Positions 1 to 7,954 of a stretch of 64,000 nt of DNA are shown here, one piece after another. The stretch is from Pseudomonas pergaminensis (GTDB lineage: Bacteria; Pseudomonadota; Gammaproteobacteria; Pseudomonadales; Pseudomonadaceae). The stretch's first letter is position 1, and each line of letters begins with the position of its first letter. Position numbers and translations under genes: made by a program. Location of the stretch: the NCBI RefSeq assembly GCF_024112395.2, contig NZ_CP078013.2:6480501-6544500 (forward strand), written 5' to 3'. Below the pieces are notes generated by a model. It was given only the letters and a program-made list of their open reading frames with translations, made no database searches and was not told the DNA's origin.

Positions 1-10
1 TACCCTGTGA

Positions 11-388
11 TCAGGGTTTGATGATGTGCCACGCCCCACCCTTGCCATCACCGGTCTTATCGCCCGCCTTGTGGTCATCCTTGTAGGTGTAGACCGGCTT
101 ACCCTCATAGGCCCACTGGCTGGTCTGGTCGTCGCGAGTGATGACGGTCCATTTGCCCATCGACGTGTCGGTGGACTCCGCCTTCAGCGGCGGCCAATTG
201 GTCGCACATTGGTCCTTGCACACTGACTTGCCGTCGGCATCCTTGTCGAAGGTGTAGAGGGTCATGCCCTTGTGGTCGACCAGCATTCCGTCTTTAGTCA
301 TCGCCGGCTCCGCCGCAAATGCCAGGGTCGGCAGCGTCAACGCGGCCGTTACCAGCAGGGCTTTCCAGGAAATCGTGCTGTAAGTCAT
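11..388 (-). CDS. Secreted repeat (COG4315-type) putative periplasmic protein
   Basis: A 125-residue exported protein. Residues 1-24 form a signal peptide (basic start, hydrophobic core, cleavage near AFAAEP). The mature part has two copies of the family motif: LVDHKGMTLYTFDKD with a CKDQCATNWPPL cysteine pair, then YEGKPVYTYKDD. This matches the small secreted-repeat family often annotated as predicted lipoprotein with Yx(FWY)xxD motif; its biochemical role is unknown. The ATG at 388 is chosen over the longer frame to 487 because AAGGAAGG lies just upstream and the signal peptide starts there. The longer frame would run into the phoB promoter. It is divergent from phoB, and the shared gap contains a Pho box. 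Confidence 0.85.
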   Translation of the reverse strand: MTYSTISWKALLVTAALTLPTLAFAAEPAMTKDGMLVDHKGMTLYTFDKDADGKSVCKDQCATNWPPLKAESTDTSMGKWTVITRDDQTSQWAYEGKPVYTYKDDHKAGDKTGDGKGGAWHIIKP

Positions 389-470
389 CGGAACCTTCCT
401 TTTTCGGTTGTCAGGATTCGGACCCAAAGCGTAGCCCAGTGAGGCGGGAATTGCCCGAGCGACTAAATTA

Positions 471-503
471 CTGTCACACGACTGCAATAATTCCGTTATC
501 TAA
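471..503 (+). promoter_or_regulatory. Pho box and -10 of the phoB promoter
   Basis: At 471-488 the sequence is CTGTCAC-ACGA-CTGCAAT: two 7-base half sites 11 bp apart, close to the Pho box consensus (CTGTCAT-N4-CTGTCAT). A TATCTAAT-like -10 follows near 497-503, so PhoB would replace the -35 contact. This predicts phosphate-starvation autoregulation of phoBR. The gap is divergent, so the 11-388 gene could also be affected. Confidence 0.75.
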
Positions 504-543
504 TGCGGCGCAAGACAGTTAAATGACAAGAGGATTTTTGAGC

Positions 544-1233
544 ATGGTTGGCAGGAGCATTCTGATTGTTGACGACGAAGCGCCCATCCGCGAGATGATC
601 GCCGTTGCGTTGGAAATGGCCGGCTACGACTGCCTGGAGGCGGAGAACTCTCAGCAGGCCCATGCCATTATCGTCGACCGCAAGCCGGACCTGATCCTGC
701 TGGACTGGATGCTGCCCGGCACCTCCGGTATCGAACTGGCCCGCCGCCTCAAGCGTGACGAACTGACCGGGGACATCCCGATCATCATGCTCACCGCCAA
801 GGGCGAAGAGGACAACAAGATCCAGGGCCTGGAAGTCGGTGCCGACGACTACATCACCAAGCCGTTTTCCCCACGCGAGTTGGTCGCTCGTCTGAAAGCC
901 GTATTGCGCCGCGCCGGCCCAACCGATGGCGAGGCGCCTATCGAAGTCGGCGGCCTGCTGCTGGATCCGATCAGCCACCGCGTGACCATCGACGGCAAGC
1001 CGGCCGAGATGGGGCCGACCGAATACCGCCTGCTGCAATTCTTCATGACCCACCAGGAACGCGCCTACACCCGTGGCCAATTGCTGGACCAGGTGTGGGG
1101 CGGCAATGTGTATGTGGAAGAGCGCACCGTGGACGTGCATATCCGGCGCCTGCGCAAAGCCTTGGGCGATGCCTACGAGAATCTGGTACAAACCGTGCGC
1201 GGCACGGGCTACCGCTTTTCAACCAAAGGTTGA
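544..1233 (+). CDS. phoB: Phosphate regulon response regulator PhoB
   Basis: A 229-residue OmpR/PhoB-family regulator. The receiver domain (about residues 4-118) has the acidic pocket VDDEAP, phospho-acceptor Asp54 in ILLDWM, and the conserved lysine in YITKPFSP. The C-terminal winged helix (about 130-226) ends with [12 protein letters not shown] and VRGTGYRF. It is activated by PhoR in low phosphate and binds Pho boxes, three of which are visible in this window. The ATG at 544 is preferred over 523 because AGAGGA lies about 10 bases before it and PhoB orthologues begin [12 protein letters not shown]. phoR follows 100 bp downstream. Confidence 0.97.
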   Translation: MVGRSILIVDDEAPIREMIAVALEMAGYDCLEAENSQQAHAIIVDRKPDLILLDWMLPGTSGIELARRLKRDELTGDIPIIMLTAKGEEDNKIQGLEVGADDYITKPFSPRELVARLKAVLRRAGPTDGEAPIEVGGLLLDPISHRVTIDGKPAEMGPTEYRLLQFFMTHQERAYTRGQLLDQVWGGNVYVEERTVDVHIRRLRKALGDAYENLVQTVRGTGYRFSTKG

Positions 1234-1234
1234 A

Positions 1235-1312
1235 ATCAGCTGCAAGCTCTCAGCTACAAGCGGCAAGTAGAAGCTGATCTGCTCTGACTTGAAGCTTGCA
1301 GCTTGAAACTTT
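1235..1312. repeat. AGCTTGCAGC-type short repeat between phoB and phoR
   Basis: The phoB-phoR gap consists of imperfect direct and inverted copies of a CAGCTGCAAGCT / AGCTTGCAGCTTGAA unit that can fold into a hairpin. A second copy lies between phoU and pstB (6838-6930). Such units recur in intergenic gaps of pseudomonads. Its place inside the phoBR operon suggests an effect on mRNA stability or on the phoB:phoR expression ratio; that is inference. Confidence 0.6.
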
Positions 1313-1333
1313 TCACTGTCCGAAGGACCGATC

Positions 1334-2656
1334 GTGAACCAAAACTGGCATGGCACCCTGATCCGCCACATGCTTTTGCTGATCACCGGCTGCCTGTTGG
1401 TGGGTCTGGTCAGCGGTTACTACGGCTGGAGCCTGGCAGCCGGCATCGCCTTGTACCTGGGCTGGACCCTCAAGCAACTGCTGCGCCTGCATGAATGGCT
1501 GCGCCAGCACAAACCCGATGAAGCACCGCCCGATGGCTACGGCCTGTGGGGCGAAGTGTTCGACAGCATCTATCACTTGCAGCGCCGCGACCAACGGGTG
1601 CGCGGGCGCCTGCAAGCCGTGATCGACCGGGTGCAGGAGTCCACCGCCGCGTTGAAAGACGCGGTGATCATGCTCGACAGCGACGGCAACCTGGAGTGGT
1701 GGAACCGCGCCGCCGAGACCCTGCTGGGCCTCAAGACCCCCCAGGACAGCGGCCAGCCGGTGACCAACCTGGTGCGCCACCCGCGCTTCAAGGAGTACTT
1801 CGAACAGGAGAACTACGAAGAAGCCCTGGAAATCCCCTCGCCCACCAATGACCGCGTGCGCATCCAGCTGTACCTGACGCGCTATGGCAACAACGAGCAC
1901 CTGATGCTGGTGCGTGACGTCACCCGCATCCACCAGCTGGAACAGATGCGCAAAGACTTCGTCGCCAACGTCTCACACGAGTTGCGCACACCGCTGACGG
2001 TGATCTGCGGCTACCTGGAGACGCTGCTGGACAACGTCGACGAGATCAACCCGCGCTGGAGCCGTGCCCTGCAACAGATGCAGCAGCAAGGTTCACGCAT
2101 GCAGACACTGCTCAACGACCTGCTGTTGCTGGCCAAGTTGGAGGCGACCGATTACCCGTCGGATAACCATCCTGTCGCCGTGCAAAGCCTGCTGCAGACC
2201 ATCAAGAACGACGCCCAGGCCCTGTCCGGCCAACGCGGCCAGCAGATCACCCTGGAAGCCGACCCCGCCGTGCTGCTCAAAGGCAGCGAAGGCGAGTTGC
2301 GCAGCGCGTTTTCCAACCTGGTGTTCAACGCCGTGAAGTACACCCAGGATAAAGGCAACATCCGCATCCGCTGGTGGGCCGACGAACAGGGCGCGCACCT
2401 GAGTGTGCAGGACTCCGGCATCGGCATCGACGCCAAGCACTTGCCGCGCCTGACCGAGCGCTTCTACCGCGTCGACTCCAGCCGCAACTCCAACACTGGC
2501 GGCACCGGGCTTGGCCTGGCGATCGTCAAGCACGTGCTGCTGCGTCACCGCGCACGCCTGGAGATCAGCAGCGTGTTGGGCCATGGCAGCACGTTTACCT
2601 GCCATTTTCCGCCAGCACAGATGACACGATCGAAGGCAATTGATCAGGACACCTGA
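1334..2656 (+). CDS. phoR: Phosphate regulon sensor histidine kinase PhoR
   Basis: A 440-residue membrane histidine kinase, partner of PhoB. Two N-terminal transmembrane segments (about residues 10-48) have almost no periplasmic loop, as in PhoR, which senses phosphate through PstSCAB-PhoU. A PAS domain (about 95-198) precedes the HisKA helix with phospho-acceptor His215 in VSHELRTPLTV. The ATPase domain has an N box (FSNLVFNAVKYT), G1 (DSGIGID) and G2 (GGTGLGLAIVKHV). The start is GTG at 1334, with GAAGGA 8-13 bases upstream. Confidence 0.96.
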   Translation: MNQNWHGTLIRHMLLLITGCLLVGLVSGYYGWSLAAGIALYLGWTLKQLLRLHEWLRQHKPDEAPPDGYGLWGEVFDSIYHLQRRDQRVRGRLQAVIDRVQESTAALKDAVIMLDSDGNLEWWNRAAETLLGLKTPQDSGQPVTNLVRHPRFKEYFEQENYEEALEIPSPTNDRVRIQLYLTRYGNNEHLMLVRDVTRIHQLEQMRKDFVANVSHELRTPLTVICGYLETLLDNVDEINPRWSRALQQMQQQGSRMQTLLNDLLLLAKLEATDYPSDNHPVAVQSLLQTIKNDAQALSGQRGQQITLEADPAVLLKGSEGELRSAFSNLVFNAVKYTQDKGNIRIRWWADEQGAHLSVQDSGIGIDAKHLPRLTERFYRVDSSRNSNTGGTGLGLAIVKHVLLRHRARLEISSVLGHGSTFTCHFPPAQMTRSKAIDQDT

Positions 2657-2780
2657 CGGCCCGCCCGGCAGTGGGCACTAGGCAAGCGCCCCGTCAGCCG
2701 CTACATTGGCAGACTTGCGCCTGCCTTCCAGGCCCGCCTGACACCCCTTATTGAACACACGGAACCTGCAAAACCCCATC

Positions 2781-4121
2781 ATGGACCCTTCCCCTGGTAT
2801 CACCCTCGCTACACTCTTCGCCGACTTCGGTATGATTCTTTTTGCACTGATCCTGGTACTGCTCAACGGTTTCTTCGTTGCGGCCGAATTTGCCATGGTC
2901 AAACTGCGCGCCACCCGGGTCGAGGCCATCGCCCACAAGAACGGCTGGCGCGGGCAGATCCTGCGCACCGTGCACAGCCAGCTCGACGCCTACCTGTCGG
3001 CCTGCCAGCTGGGCATCACCCTCGCCTCCCTGGGCTTGGGCTGGGTCGGTGAGCCGGCCTTCGCGCACATCCTTGAGCCGCTGCTGGGCGCCGTGGGCGT
3101 CGAGTCGCCGGAAGTGATCAAGGGCGTGTCGTTCTTTGCCGCCTTCTTCGTGATTTCCTACCTGCACATTGTGGTCGGTGAGCTGGCGCCCAAGTCCTGG
3201 GCGATTCGCAAACCCGAACTGCTGTCGTTGTGGACGGCGGTGCCGCTGTACCTGTTCTACTGGGCCATGTACCCGGCGATCTACCTGCTCAACGCCAGCG
3301 CCAACGCCATCCTGCGCATCGCCGGCCAAGGCGAGCCCGGCCCGCACCACGAACACCATTACAGCCGTGAAGAACTCAAGCTGATCCTGCACTCCAGCCG
3401 TGGCCAGGACCCGAGCGACCAAGGCATGCGCGTGCTGGCCTCCGCCGTGGAAATGGGCGAGCTGGAAGTGGTGGACTGGGCCAACTCCCGAGAAGACCTG
3501 GTCACCCTGGACTTCAACGCCCCGCTCAAGGAAATCCTCGCGCTGTTCCGCCGCCACAAATTCAGCCGCTACCCGGTATATGACGCGGTGCGCAACGAAT
3601 TCGTGGGCCTGCTGCACATCAAGGACCTGCTGCTGGAACTGGCGGCCCTGGACCACATTCCCGAGTCGTTCAACCTGGCCGAGCTGACCCGCCCGCTCGA
3701 GCGCGTGTCGCGGCACATGCCGCTGTCGCAACTGCTGGAACAGTTCCGCAAAGGCGGCGCGCACTTCGCCCTGGTGGAAGAAGCCGACGGCAAGATCATC
3801 GGCTACCTCACCATGGAAGACGTGCTGGAAGTGCTGGTGGGCGATATCCAGGATGAACACCGCAAGGCCGAGCGCGGCATCCTGGCCTACCAGCCGGGCA
3901 AGCTGCTGGTGCGTGGCGACACGCCGCTGTTCAAGGTCGAGCGCCTGCTGGGTGTCGACCTGGACCACATCGAAGCCGAAACCCTGGCCGGTCTGATCTA
4001 CGACACCCTCAAGCGCGTGCCGGAAGAGGAAGAAGTGCTGGAGGTCGAAGGCTTGCGCATCATCATCAAGAAGATGAAAGGGCCGAAGATCGTACTGGCC
4101 AAGGTGCTGTTGCTGGATTGA
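2781..4121 (+). CDS. CNNM/HlyC-CorC family membrane protein with CBS domains
   Basis: A 446-residue inner-membrane protein. An N-terminal DUF21 (CNNM) domain has about four hydrophobic segments within residues 10-190. Two CBS motifs follow (about 215-340; LLHIKDLLLELA and IIGYLTMEDVLEVLVG), then a CorC_HlyC domain (about 360-440; LLGVDLDHIEAETLAGL). Relatives export or regulate Mg2+ and other divalent ions. The older name hemolysin is misleading. The ATG at 2781 is chosen because the longer frame would start at TTG 2751. A gene of this type also follows phoR in P. aeruginosa. Substrate unknown. Confidence 0.88.
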   Translation: MDPSPGITLATLFADFGMILFALILVLLNGFFVAAEFAMVKLRATRVEAIAHKNGWRGQILRTVHSQLDAYLSACQLGITLASLGLGWVGEPAFAHILEPLLGAVGVESPEVIKGVSFFAAFFVISYLHIVVGELAPKSWAIRKPELLSLWTAVPLYLFYWAMYPAIYLLNASANAILRIAGQGEPGPHHEHHYSREELKLILHSSRGQDPSDQGMRVLASAVEMGELEVVDWANSREDLVTLDFNAPLKEILALFRRHKFSRYPVYDAVRNEFVGLLHIKDLLLELAALDHIPESFNLAELTRPLERVSRHMPLSQLLEQFRKGGAHFALVEEADGKIIGYLTMEDVLEVLVGDIQDEHRKAERGILAYQPGKLLVRGDTPLFKVERLLGVDLDHIEAETLAGLIYDTLKRVPEEEEVLEVEGLRIIIKKMKGPKIVLAKVLLLD

Positions 4122-4124
4122 TCG

Positions 4125-4787
4125 TCAATTGCCCAATGCAAAATTGGGCAATGCGCCGACCGGCTGGTTGAACTCATACGGGATCGACACCAGCCCCGCC
4201 TCGGTGGCGCGCTGCACCACAAAATGCAGATGTGGCCCGCTGCTGTTGCCGGTATTGCCCGACAACGCCAGCGGGTTTCCTACCGCCACACGCTGCCCAA
4301 CCCTGACACTGACCGAGCCTTGCTTGAGGTGCAGGTACACGCCCTCGGTACCGTCATCGTGGCGCACCCTCACGAAATTCCCCGACGCATCACTGCCACG
4401 CCCGGTCTGCCCGTTCTCGGTTTTCACCACCACCCCGCTACGCGCCGCGATGATTGGCGTGCCTTCGGGCATGGCGATATCCATGGCGTAGCGGCTCTTA
4501 CTATCGGTATGGCTGAAAGTGCCGTTGGGACCTTGGGTCAGGCGAAATGGGCCGCCACGCCAGGGCAAGGGATAGCGGTAGGCTTGTTGTGGACGATTGG
4601 GCTTGGGCACGACAAGCATCGGTCGCTCAACCTTGCGCTCCTGGATCACGAACGCCAGGGCACCCGGCGTATACCGGTCGCTGATAAACACCAGGCCATT
4701 GGCATCGACGGATTTGTAGAGGGTCATGGCCTGGGTCGAAGTGACGACCGCTGCCAGCCCGCAGCACAGTAGTAAGCGCATGAGCAT
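4125..4787 (-). CDS. Secreted M23-family zinc metallopeptidase
   Basis: A 220-residue exported LytM/M23 peptidase. Residues 1-20 are a signal peptide. The catalytic part (about 90-200) keeps the zinc and active-site residues: His93 and Asp103 in the HxxxxxxxxxD segment, His153 in YLHL, and His186/His188 in HLHF. These enzymes cut peptide crosslinks in peptidoglycan. An N-terminal segment (about 22-60) resembles the DUF4124-type domain of Pseudomonas envelope proteins. Convergent with the CNNM gene, with three bases between the stops. The start could instead be the ATG at 4781; no strong ribosome site distinguishes them. Confidence 0.88.
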   Translation of the reverse strand: MLMRLLLCCGLAAVVTSTQAMTLYKSVDANGLVFISDRYTPGALAFVIQERKVERPMLVVPKPNRPQQAYRYPLPWRGGPFRLTQGPNGTFSHTDSKSRYAMDIAMPEGTPIIAARSGVVVKTENGQTGRGSDASGNFVRVRHDDGTEGVYLHLKQGSVSVRVGQRVAVGNPLALSGNTGNSSGPHLHFVVQRATEAGLVSIPYEFNQPVGALPNFALGN

Positions 4788-4867
4788 AGCGTGAAACTGC
4801 CGGGATGACTGACCGGCAGGTTACCAAGGAATCATGACAACTCTATGCGCCACACTGGAGATCCCAA

Positions 4868-4956
4868 TGTGGGAGGGGGCTTGCCCCCGATTGCGGGATG
4901 TCAGCCACCGGCTGCTTAGCTGAACCGCCGCCATCGGGGGCAAGCCCCCTCCCACA
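4868..4956. repeat. REPIN-like inverted REP pair
   Basis: Two GTGGGAGGGGGCTTGCCCCC units lie head to head (4868-4889 and 4934-4956) around a 45-base spacer with its own short inverted repeat (AGCCACCGGCTGCTTAGCT). This is the layout of a REP doublet (REPIN) mobilised by RAYT transposases. No RAYT gene is in the window. It sits between the peptidase start and the end of the response-regulator gene. Confidence 0.85.
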
Positions 4957-4977
4957 GTTGTACGGTGCCCCTCAGGA

Positions 4978-5889
4978 TCACGCACCCGGCACAAAATGCT
5001 TCTGCGCCGTACCCCGTGCGATCAGACGGGAGATGTAATCGAGCTTCTGCGCGTCCTGGTCGATGAACCGGAAGGTCAGTTGCAGCCAATCGCTGTCAGG
5101 CTTGGGTTCGAAGGCGACGATAGCGTGCAAGTAGCCGTTGAGACGGGCCACTTCGGCGTTGTCGCCTTGTTCCAGGTCGAGCACAGCGCTTTCCAGTACC
5201 TGGGGCAGGACTTCGCTGCGACGTACTACCAGCAGCGCTTCCTTGATGCTCAGCGCCTTGATCACGCATTGCTGGGTGCCACTGGACAGACGCAATTGGC
5301 CCTGGCCACGACCGCCAGCCGGCGCAGCCGCTACCGGGGCCTGCACCGGAGGGCTGTTGAGCAAACCTTTGTTAGGCGCAGGAGCAGCAGCCGCAACAGG
5401 AGCCGCACGCGCCACTTCGGGTTTGCCGCCGGTCAGGGCGCTCAAGGAATCGTTGCCGAAAGCCGAGTTCATTTTGGTCGGCGCGCTGGCGACCAGGGCG
5501 TCGAGACGGCCGATCTTGTGCAGGGCCTGCTTGACCTTGTTCAGCAGCTGCTCGTTGGTGAACGGCTTGCTGACGTAGCCGGAAACCCCGGCCTGGATGG
5601 CCTGGACCACGTTTTCCTTGTCGCCACGGCTGGTGACCATCACGAACGGCATGGCTTTGAGGTGAGGTTGCTCACGGCACCAGGTCAACAGTTCAAGGCC
5701 AGACATCTCCGGCATTTCCCAGTCGCACAGCACCAGGTCGAAGGTCTCGCGCATCAGGATGGCCTGGGCCTTTTTGCCGTTCACCGCGTCTTCAAGCTTG
5801 ATCCCGGGGAAGTAGTTGCGCAGGCACTTCTTCACCAGGTCGCGGATAAACGAGGCGTCATCCACCACCAATACACTGACTTTACTCAT
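4978..5889 (-). CDS. Two-component response regulator with C-terminal PilZ-like region
   Basis: A 303-residue protein. Residues 4-120 form a CheY-type receiver with acidic residues at 10-11, phospho-acceptor Asp56 in DLVLCDWEMP, and Lys108 in YVSKPF. An Ala/Pro-rich linker (about 135-190) leads to a beta-rich C-terminal domain (about 195-300). I think this is PilZ-like, but I cannot find the RxxxR plus D/NxSxxG c-di-GMP signature, so it may not bind the nucleotide. No kinase is adjacent. A gene of this kind sits beside phoU in P. aeruginosa too (PA5364), so its place in the pho cluster is conserved. Confidence 0.85.
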   Translation of the reverse strand: MSKVSVLVVDDASFIRDLVKKCLRNYFPGIKLEDAVNGKKAQAILMRETFDLVLCDWEMPEMSGLELLTWCREQPHLKAMPFVMVTSRGDKENVVQAIQAGVSGYVSKPFTNEQLLNKVKQALHKIGRLDALVASAPTKMNSAFGNDSLSALTGGKPEVARAAPVAAAAPAPNKGLLNSPPVQAPVAAAPAGGRGQGQLRLSSGTQQCVIKALSIKEALLVVRRSEVLPQVLESAVLDLEQGDNAEVARLNGYLHAIVAFEPKPDSDWLQLTFRFIDQDAQKLDYISRLIARGTAQKHFVPGA

Positions 5890-6015
5890 CGACCCTTCAT
5901 CCTATAAAAACTTCGGCACGCAAGACGCCTGACTGATGGCATTTTGCCAAAACCCTGTAGTCACGTTCGGACTTTTTTCATCCGATCCGCAAAAAATTCA
6001 GCGGCCACAAACAAA

Positions 6016-6042
6016 AACGCCCGACCAAAGGCCGGGCGTTTA
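6016..6042 (-). terminator. Rho-independent terminator after phoU
   Basis: Read on the minus strand, AAACGCCCGGCC-TTT-GGTCGGGCGTTTTTG forms a stable GC stem followed by a T-rich run. It lies 15-41 bases past the phoU stop, so it ends the pst-phoU operon and separates it from the downstream response regulator. Confidence 0.9.
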
Positions 6043-6056
6043 TTTCTCGGGCAATC

Positions 6057-6818
6057 TTACTTATCGTCAGATTCGCCCGGAACATTAGGGATTAGATCGG
6101 CCGAACCTTCAACTTCGGCCTTCATGCGCTTGAGGCCCATGTGCCGTACGTCGGTCCCGCGCACCAGGTAAATCACCAGTTCCGAGATATTGCGCGCGTG
6201 GTCGCCGATACGCTCCAGGGAACGCAGCACCCAGATAATGCTCAAGACCCGCGAGATAGAGCGCGGATCTTCCATCATGTAAGTCGCCAGCTCACGCAGC
6301 GCGGTCTTGTATTCGCGGTCGATGATCTTGTCGTACTGGGCCACCGACAACGCCAACTCGGCGTCGAAGCGCGCAAAGGCGTCGAGTGCATCGCGCACCA
6401 TGTTGCGCACTTGGTCACCGATATGGCGCACTTCCACGTAACCACGCGGCGCTTCGCCTTCTTCGCACAGCTGGATGGCACGACGGGCGATCTTGGTGGC
6501 TTCATCGCCGATGCGCTCCAGATCGATCACCGACTTGGAGATGCTGATGATCAACCGCAGGTCGGACGCCGCCGGCTGGCGACGAGCGAGGATGCGCAGG
6601 CATTCTTCGTCGATGTTGCGTTCCATCTGGTTGATCTGGTCGTCGATCTCACGCACTTGCTGGGCCAGGCCTGAGTCGGCCTCGATCAGCGCGGTGACCG
6701 CATCGTTGACTTGCTTCTCCACCAGCCCGCCCATCGCCAGGAGGTGGCTGCGCACTTCCTCGAGCTCGGCGTTGAACTGCGCGGAGATGTGATGGGTAAG
6801 GCCTTCTTTGCTAATCAT
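6057..6818 (-). CDS. phoU: Phosphate signalling regulator PhoU
   Basis: A 253-residue all-helical protein of two PhoU repeats. Each repeat carries the metal-binding E-R-I-G-D motif: ERIGDEATKIARR (about residues 97-109) and ERIGDHARNISELV (about 201-214). PhoU links the PstSCAB transporter to PhoR and damps the Pho response when phosphate is plentiful. The ATG at 6818 is chosen over 6863 because the longer frame runs into the intergenic repeat. It is the last gene of the pst operon, directly before its terminator. Confidence 0.96.
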   Translation of the reverse strand: MISKEGLTHHISAQFNAELEEVRSHLLAMGGLVEKQVNDAVTALIEADSGLAQQVREIDDQINQMERNIDEECLRILARRQPAASDLRLIISISKSVIDLERIGDEATKIARRAIQLCEEGEAPRGYVEVRHIGDQVRNMVRDALDAFARFDAELALSVAQYDKIIDREYKTALRELATYMMEDPRSISRVLSIIWVLRSLERIGDHARNISELVIYLVRGTDVRHMGLKRMKAEVEGSADLIPNVPGESDDK

Positions 6819-6837
6819 GCGTTTGCTCCGCAAAAGC

Positions 6838-6930
6838 TGTAAGCCGCAAGCTACAAGCTGCAAGCTGATGTGTGTCGTTCCGTTGAACTGCTTTTACTTA
6901 CCGCTTGAAACTGGCGGCTTGCAGCTGCCC
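6838..6930. repeat. AGCTTGCAGC-type short repeat between pstB and phoU
   Basis: Tandem units GTAAGCCGCAAGCTACAAGC and TGCAAGCTGATG are followed by the inverted CGGCTTGCAGCTGCC. The unit family is the same as in the phoB-phoR gap. It fills most of the pstB-phoU gap and could form an RNA hairpin that changes the PhoU level relative to the transporter. Confidence 0.6.
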
Positions 6931-6933
6931 CAA

Positions 6934-7767
6934 CTAGCCGTAGCGACCAGTGATGTAGTCTTCGGTCTGCTTCTTCGCCGGATTGGTGAACAGGGTATCG
7001 GTGTCGCCGAATTCCACCAGCTTGCCCATGTACATGAACGCGGTGTAGTCGGAAACCCGCGCCGCCTGTTGCATGTTGTGGGTCACGATAACGATGGTGA
7101 ACTTGGACTTGAGCTCGTAGATCAGCTCTTCGACTTTCAGCGTCGAGATCGGGTCGAGAGCCGAGCAAGGTTCGTCGAGCAGCAACACTTCCGGCTCCAC
7201 GGCGATGGTCCGCGCGATCACCAGACGCTGCTGCTGGCCGCCGGACAGGCCGAGGGCCGAGTCGTGCAGGCGGTCTTTCACTTCGTCCCACAGCGCCGCG
7301 CCCTTGAGGGCCCACTCAACGGCTTCGTCAAGGATGCGCTTCTTGTTGATGCCCTGGATGCGCAGGCCGTAGACCACGTTTTCGTAGATGGTCTTGGGGA
7401 ACGGGTTGGGCTTCTGGAACACCATGCCCACGCGGCGACGCAGCTCGGCCACGTCTTCGCCCTTGCGGTAGATGTTGGTGCCGTAGAGGTTGATCGCGCC
7501 CTCCACTCGGCAACCGTCCACCAGATCGTTCATGCGGTTGAAGGTACGCAGCAGCGTGGACTTGCCGCAGCCCGACGGGCCGATGAAGGCGGTCACGCGC
7601 TGCTTGGGGATGTTCATGCTGACGTCAAACAGCGCCTGTTTTTCACCGTAGTACAGGCTCAGGCCCGGCACTTCGATGGCCACGGTTTCCTGGGCCAGGC
7701 TCAGGCTCTGCTTGTCGCGACCCAGGGCAGACATGTTGATGCCGTGGGTGTGGGTGTCTTGTTGCAT
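6934..7767 (-). CDS. pstB: Phosphate ABC transporter ATPase PstB
   Basis: A 277-residue ABC ATPase. It has Walker [11 protein letters not shown]-loop FQKPNPFP, signature LSGGQQQR, Walker B VLLLDEP with SALDP, and the switch histidine in VTHNMQQA. It drives phosphate import with PstA and PstC in the inner membrane. The N-terminal 25 residues before the ATPase fold are typical of pseudomonad PstB, which supports the ATG at 7767. The gene lies between pstA and phoU, separated from pstA by a REPIN. Confidence 0.97.
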   Translation of the reverse strand: MQQDTHTHGINMSALGRDKQSLSLAQETVAIEVPGLSLYYGEKQALFDVSMNIPKQRVTAFIGPSGCGKSTLLRTFNRMNDLVDGCRVEGAINLYGTNIYRKGEDVAELRRRVGMVFQKPNPFPKTIYENVVYGLRIQGINKKRILDEAVEWALKGAALWDEVKDRLHDSALGLSGGQQQRLVIARTIAVEPEVLLLDEPCSALDPISTLKVEELIYELKSKFTIVIVTHNMQQAARVSDYTAFMYMGKLVEFGDTDTLFTNPAKKQTEDYITGRYG

Positions 7768-7848
7768 GGGATGCTCCCTGTGCTACCAATTCGTTTCGTT
7801 GAACCGCCGGGGCGGTTTACTCAAAAATCTGTGTCTGGCGCTGACCCC

Positions 7849-7935
7849 TGTGGGAGCTGGCTTGCCTGCGATGGCATCACCGCGGTGTACCTGCTAAACC
7901 GAGTCGCCTGCATCGCAGACAAGCCAGCTCCCACA
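7849..7935. repeat. REPIN-like inverted REP pair between pstA and pstB
   Basis: TGTGGGAGCTGGCTTGCCTG at 7849 is matched by its reverse complement ending at 7935, with the subtype core GGAGCTGGCTTGCC. The subtype differs from the one at 4868. It lies inside the pst operon. REP hairpins at such places can stop 3' exonucleases or reduce downstream expression, so pstB-phoU may be expressed differently from pstCA. Confidence 0.85.
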
Positions 7936-7954
7936 TTGACCGTGTCCGGCCCGC

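Noticed and set aside
2748..3968. A 406-codon frame opposite the CNNM-family gene
   Set aside because: Antisense shadow of a well-supported gene; composition is typical of a reverse-strand artefact (VQVDTQQALDLEQ-like, no domains).
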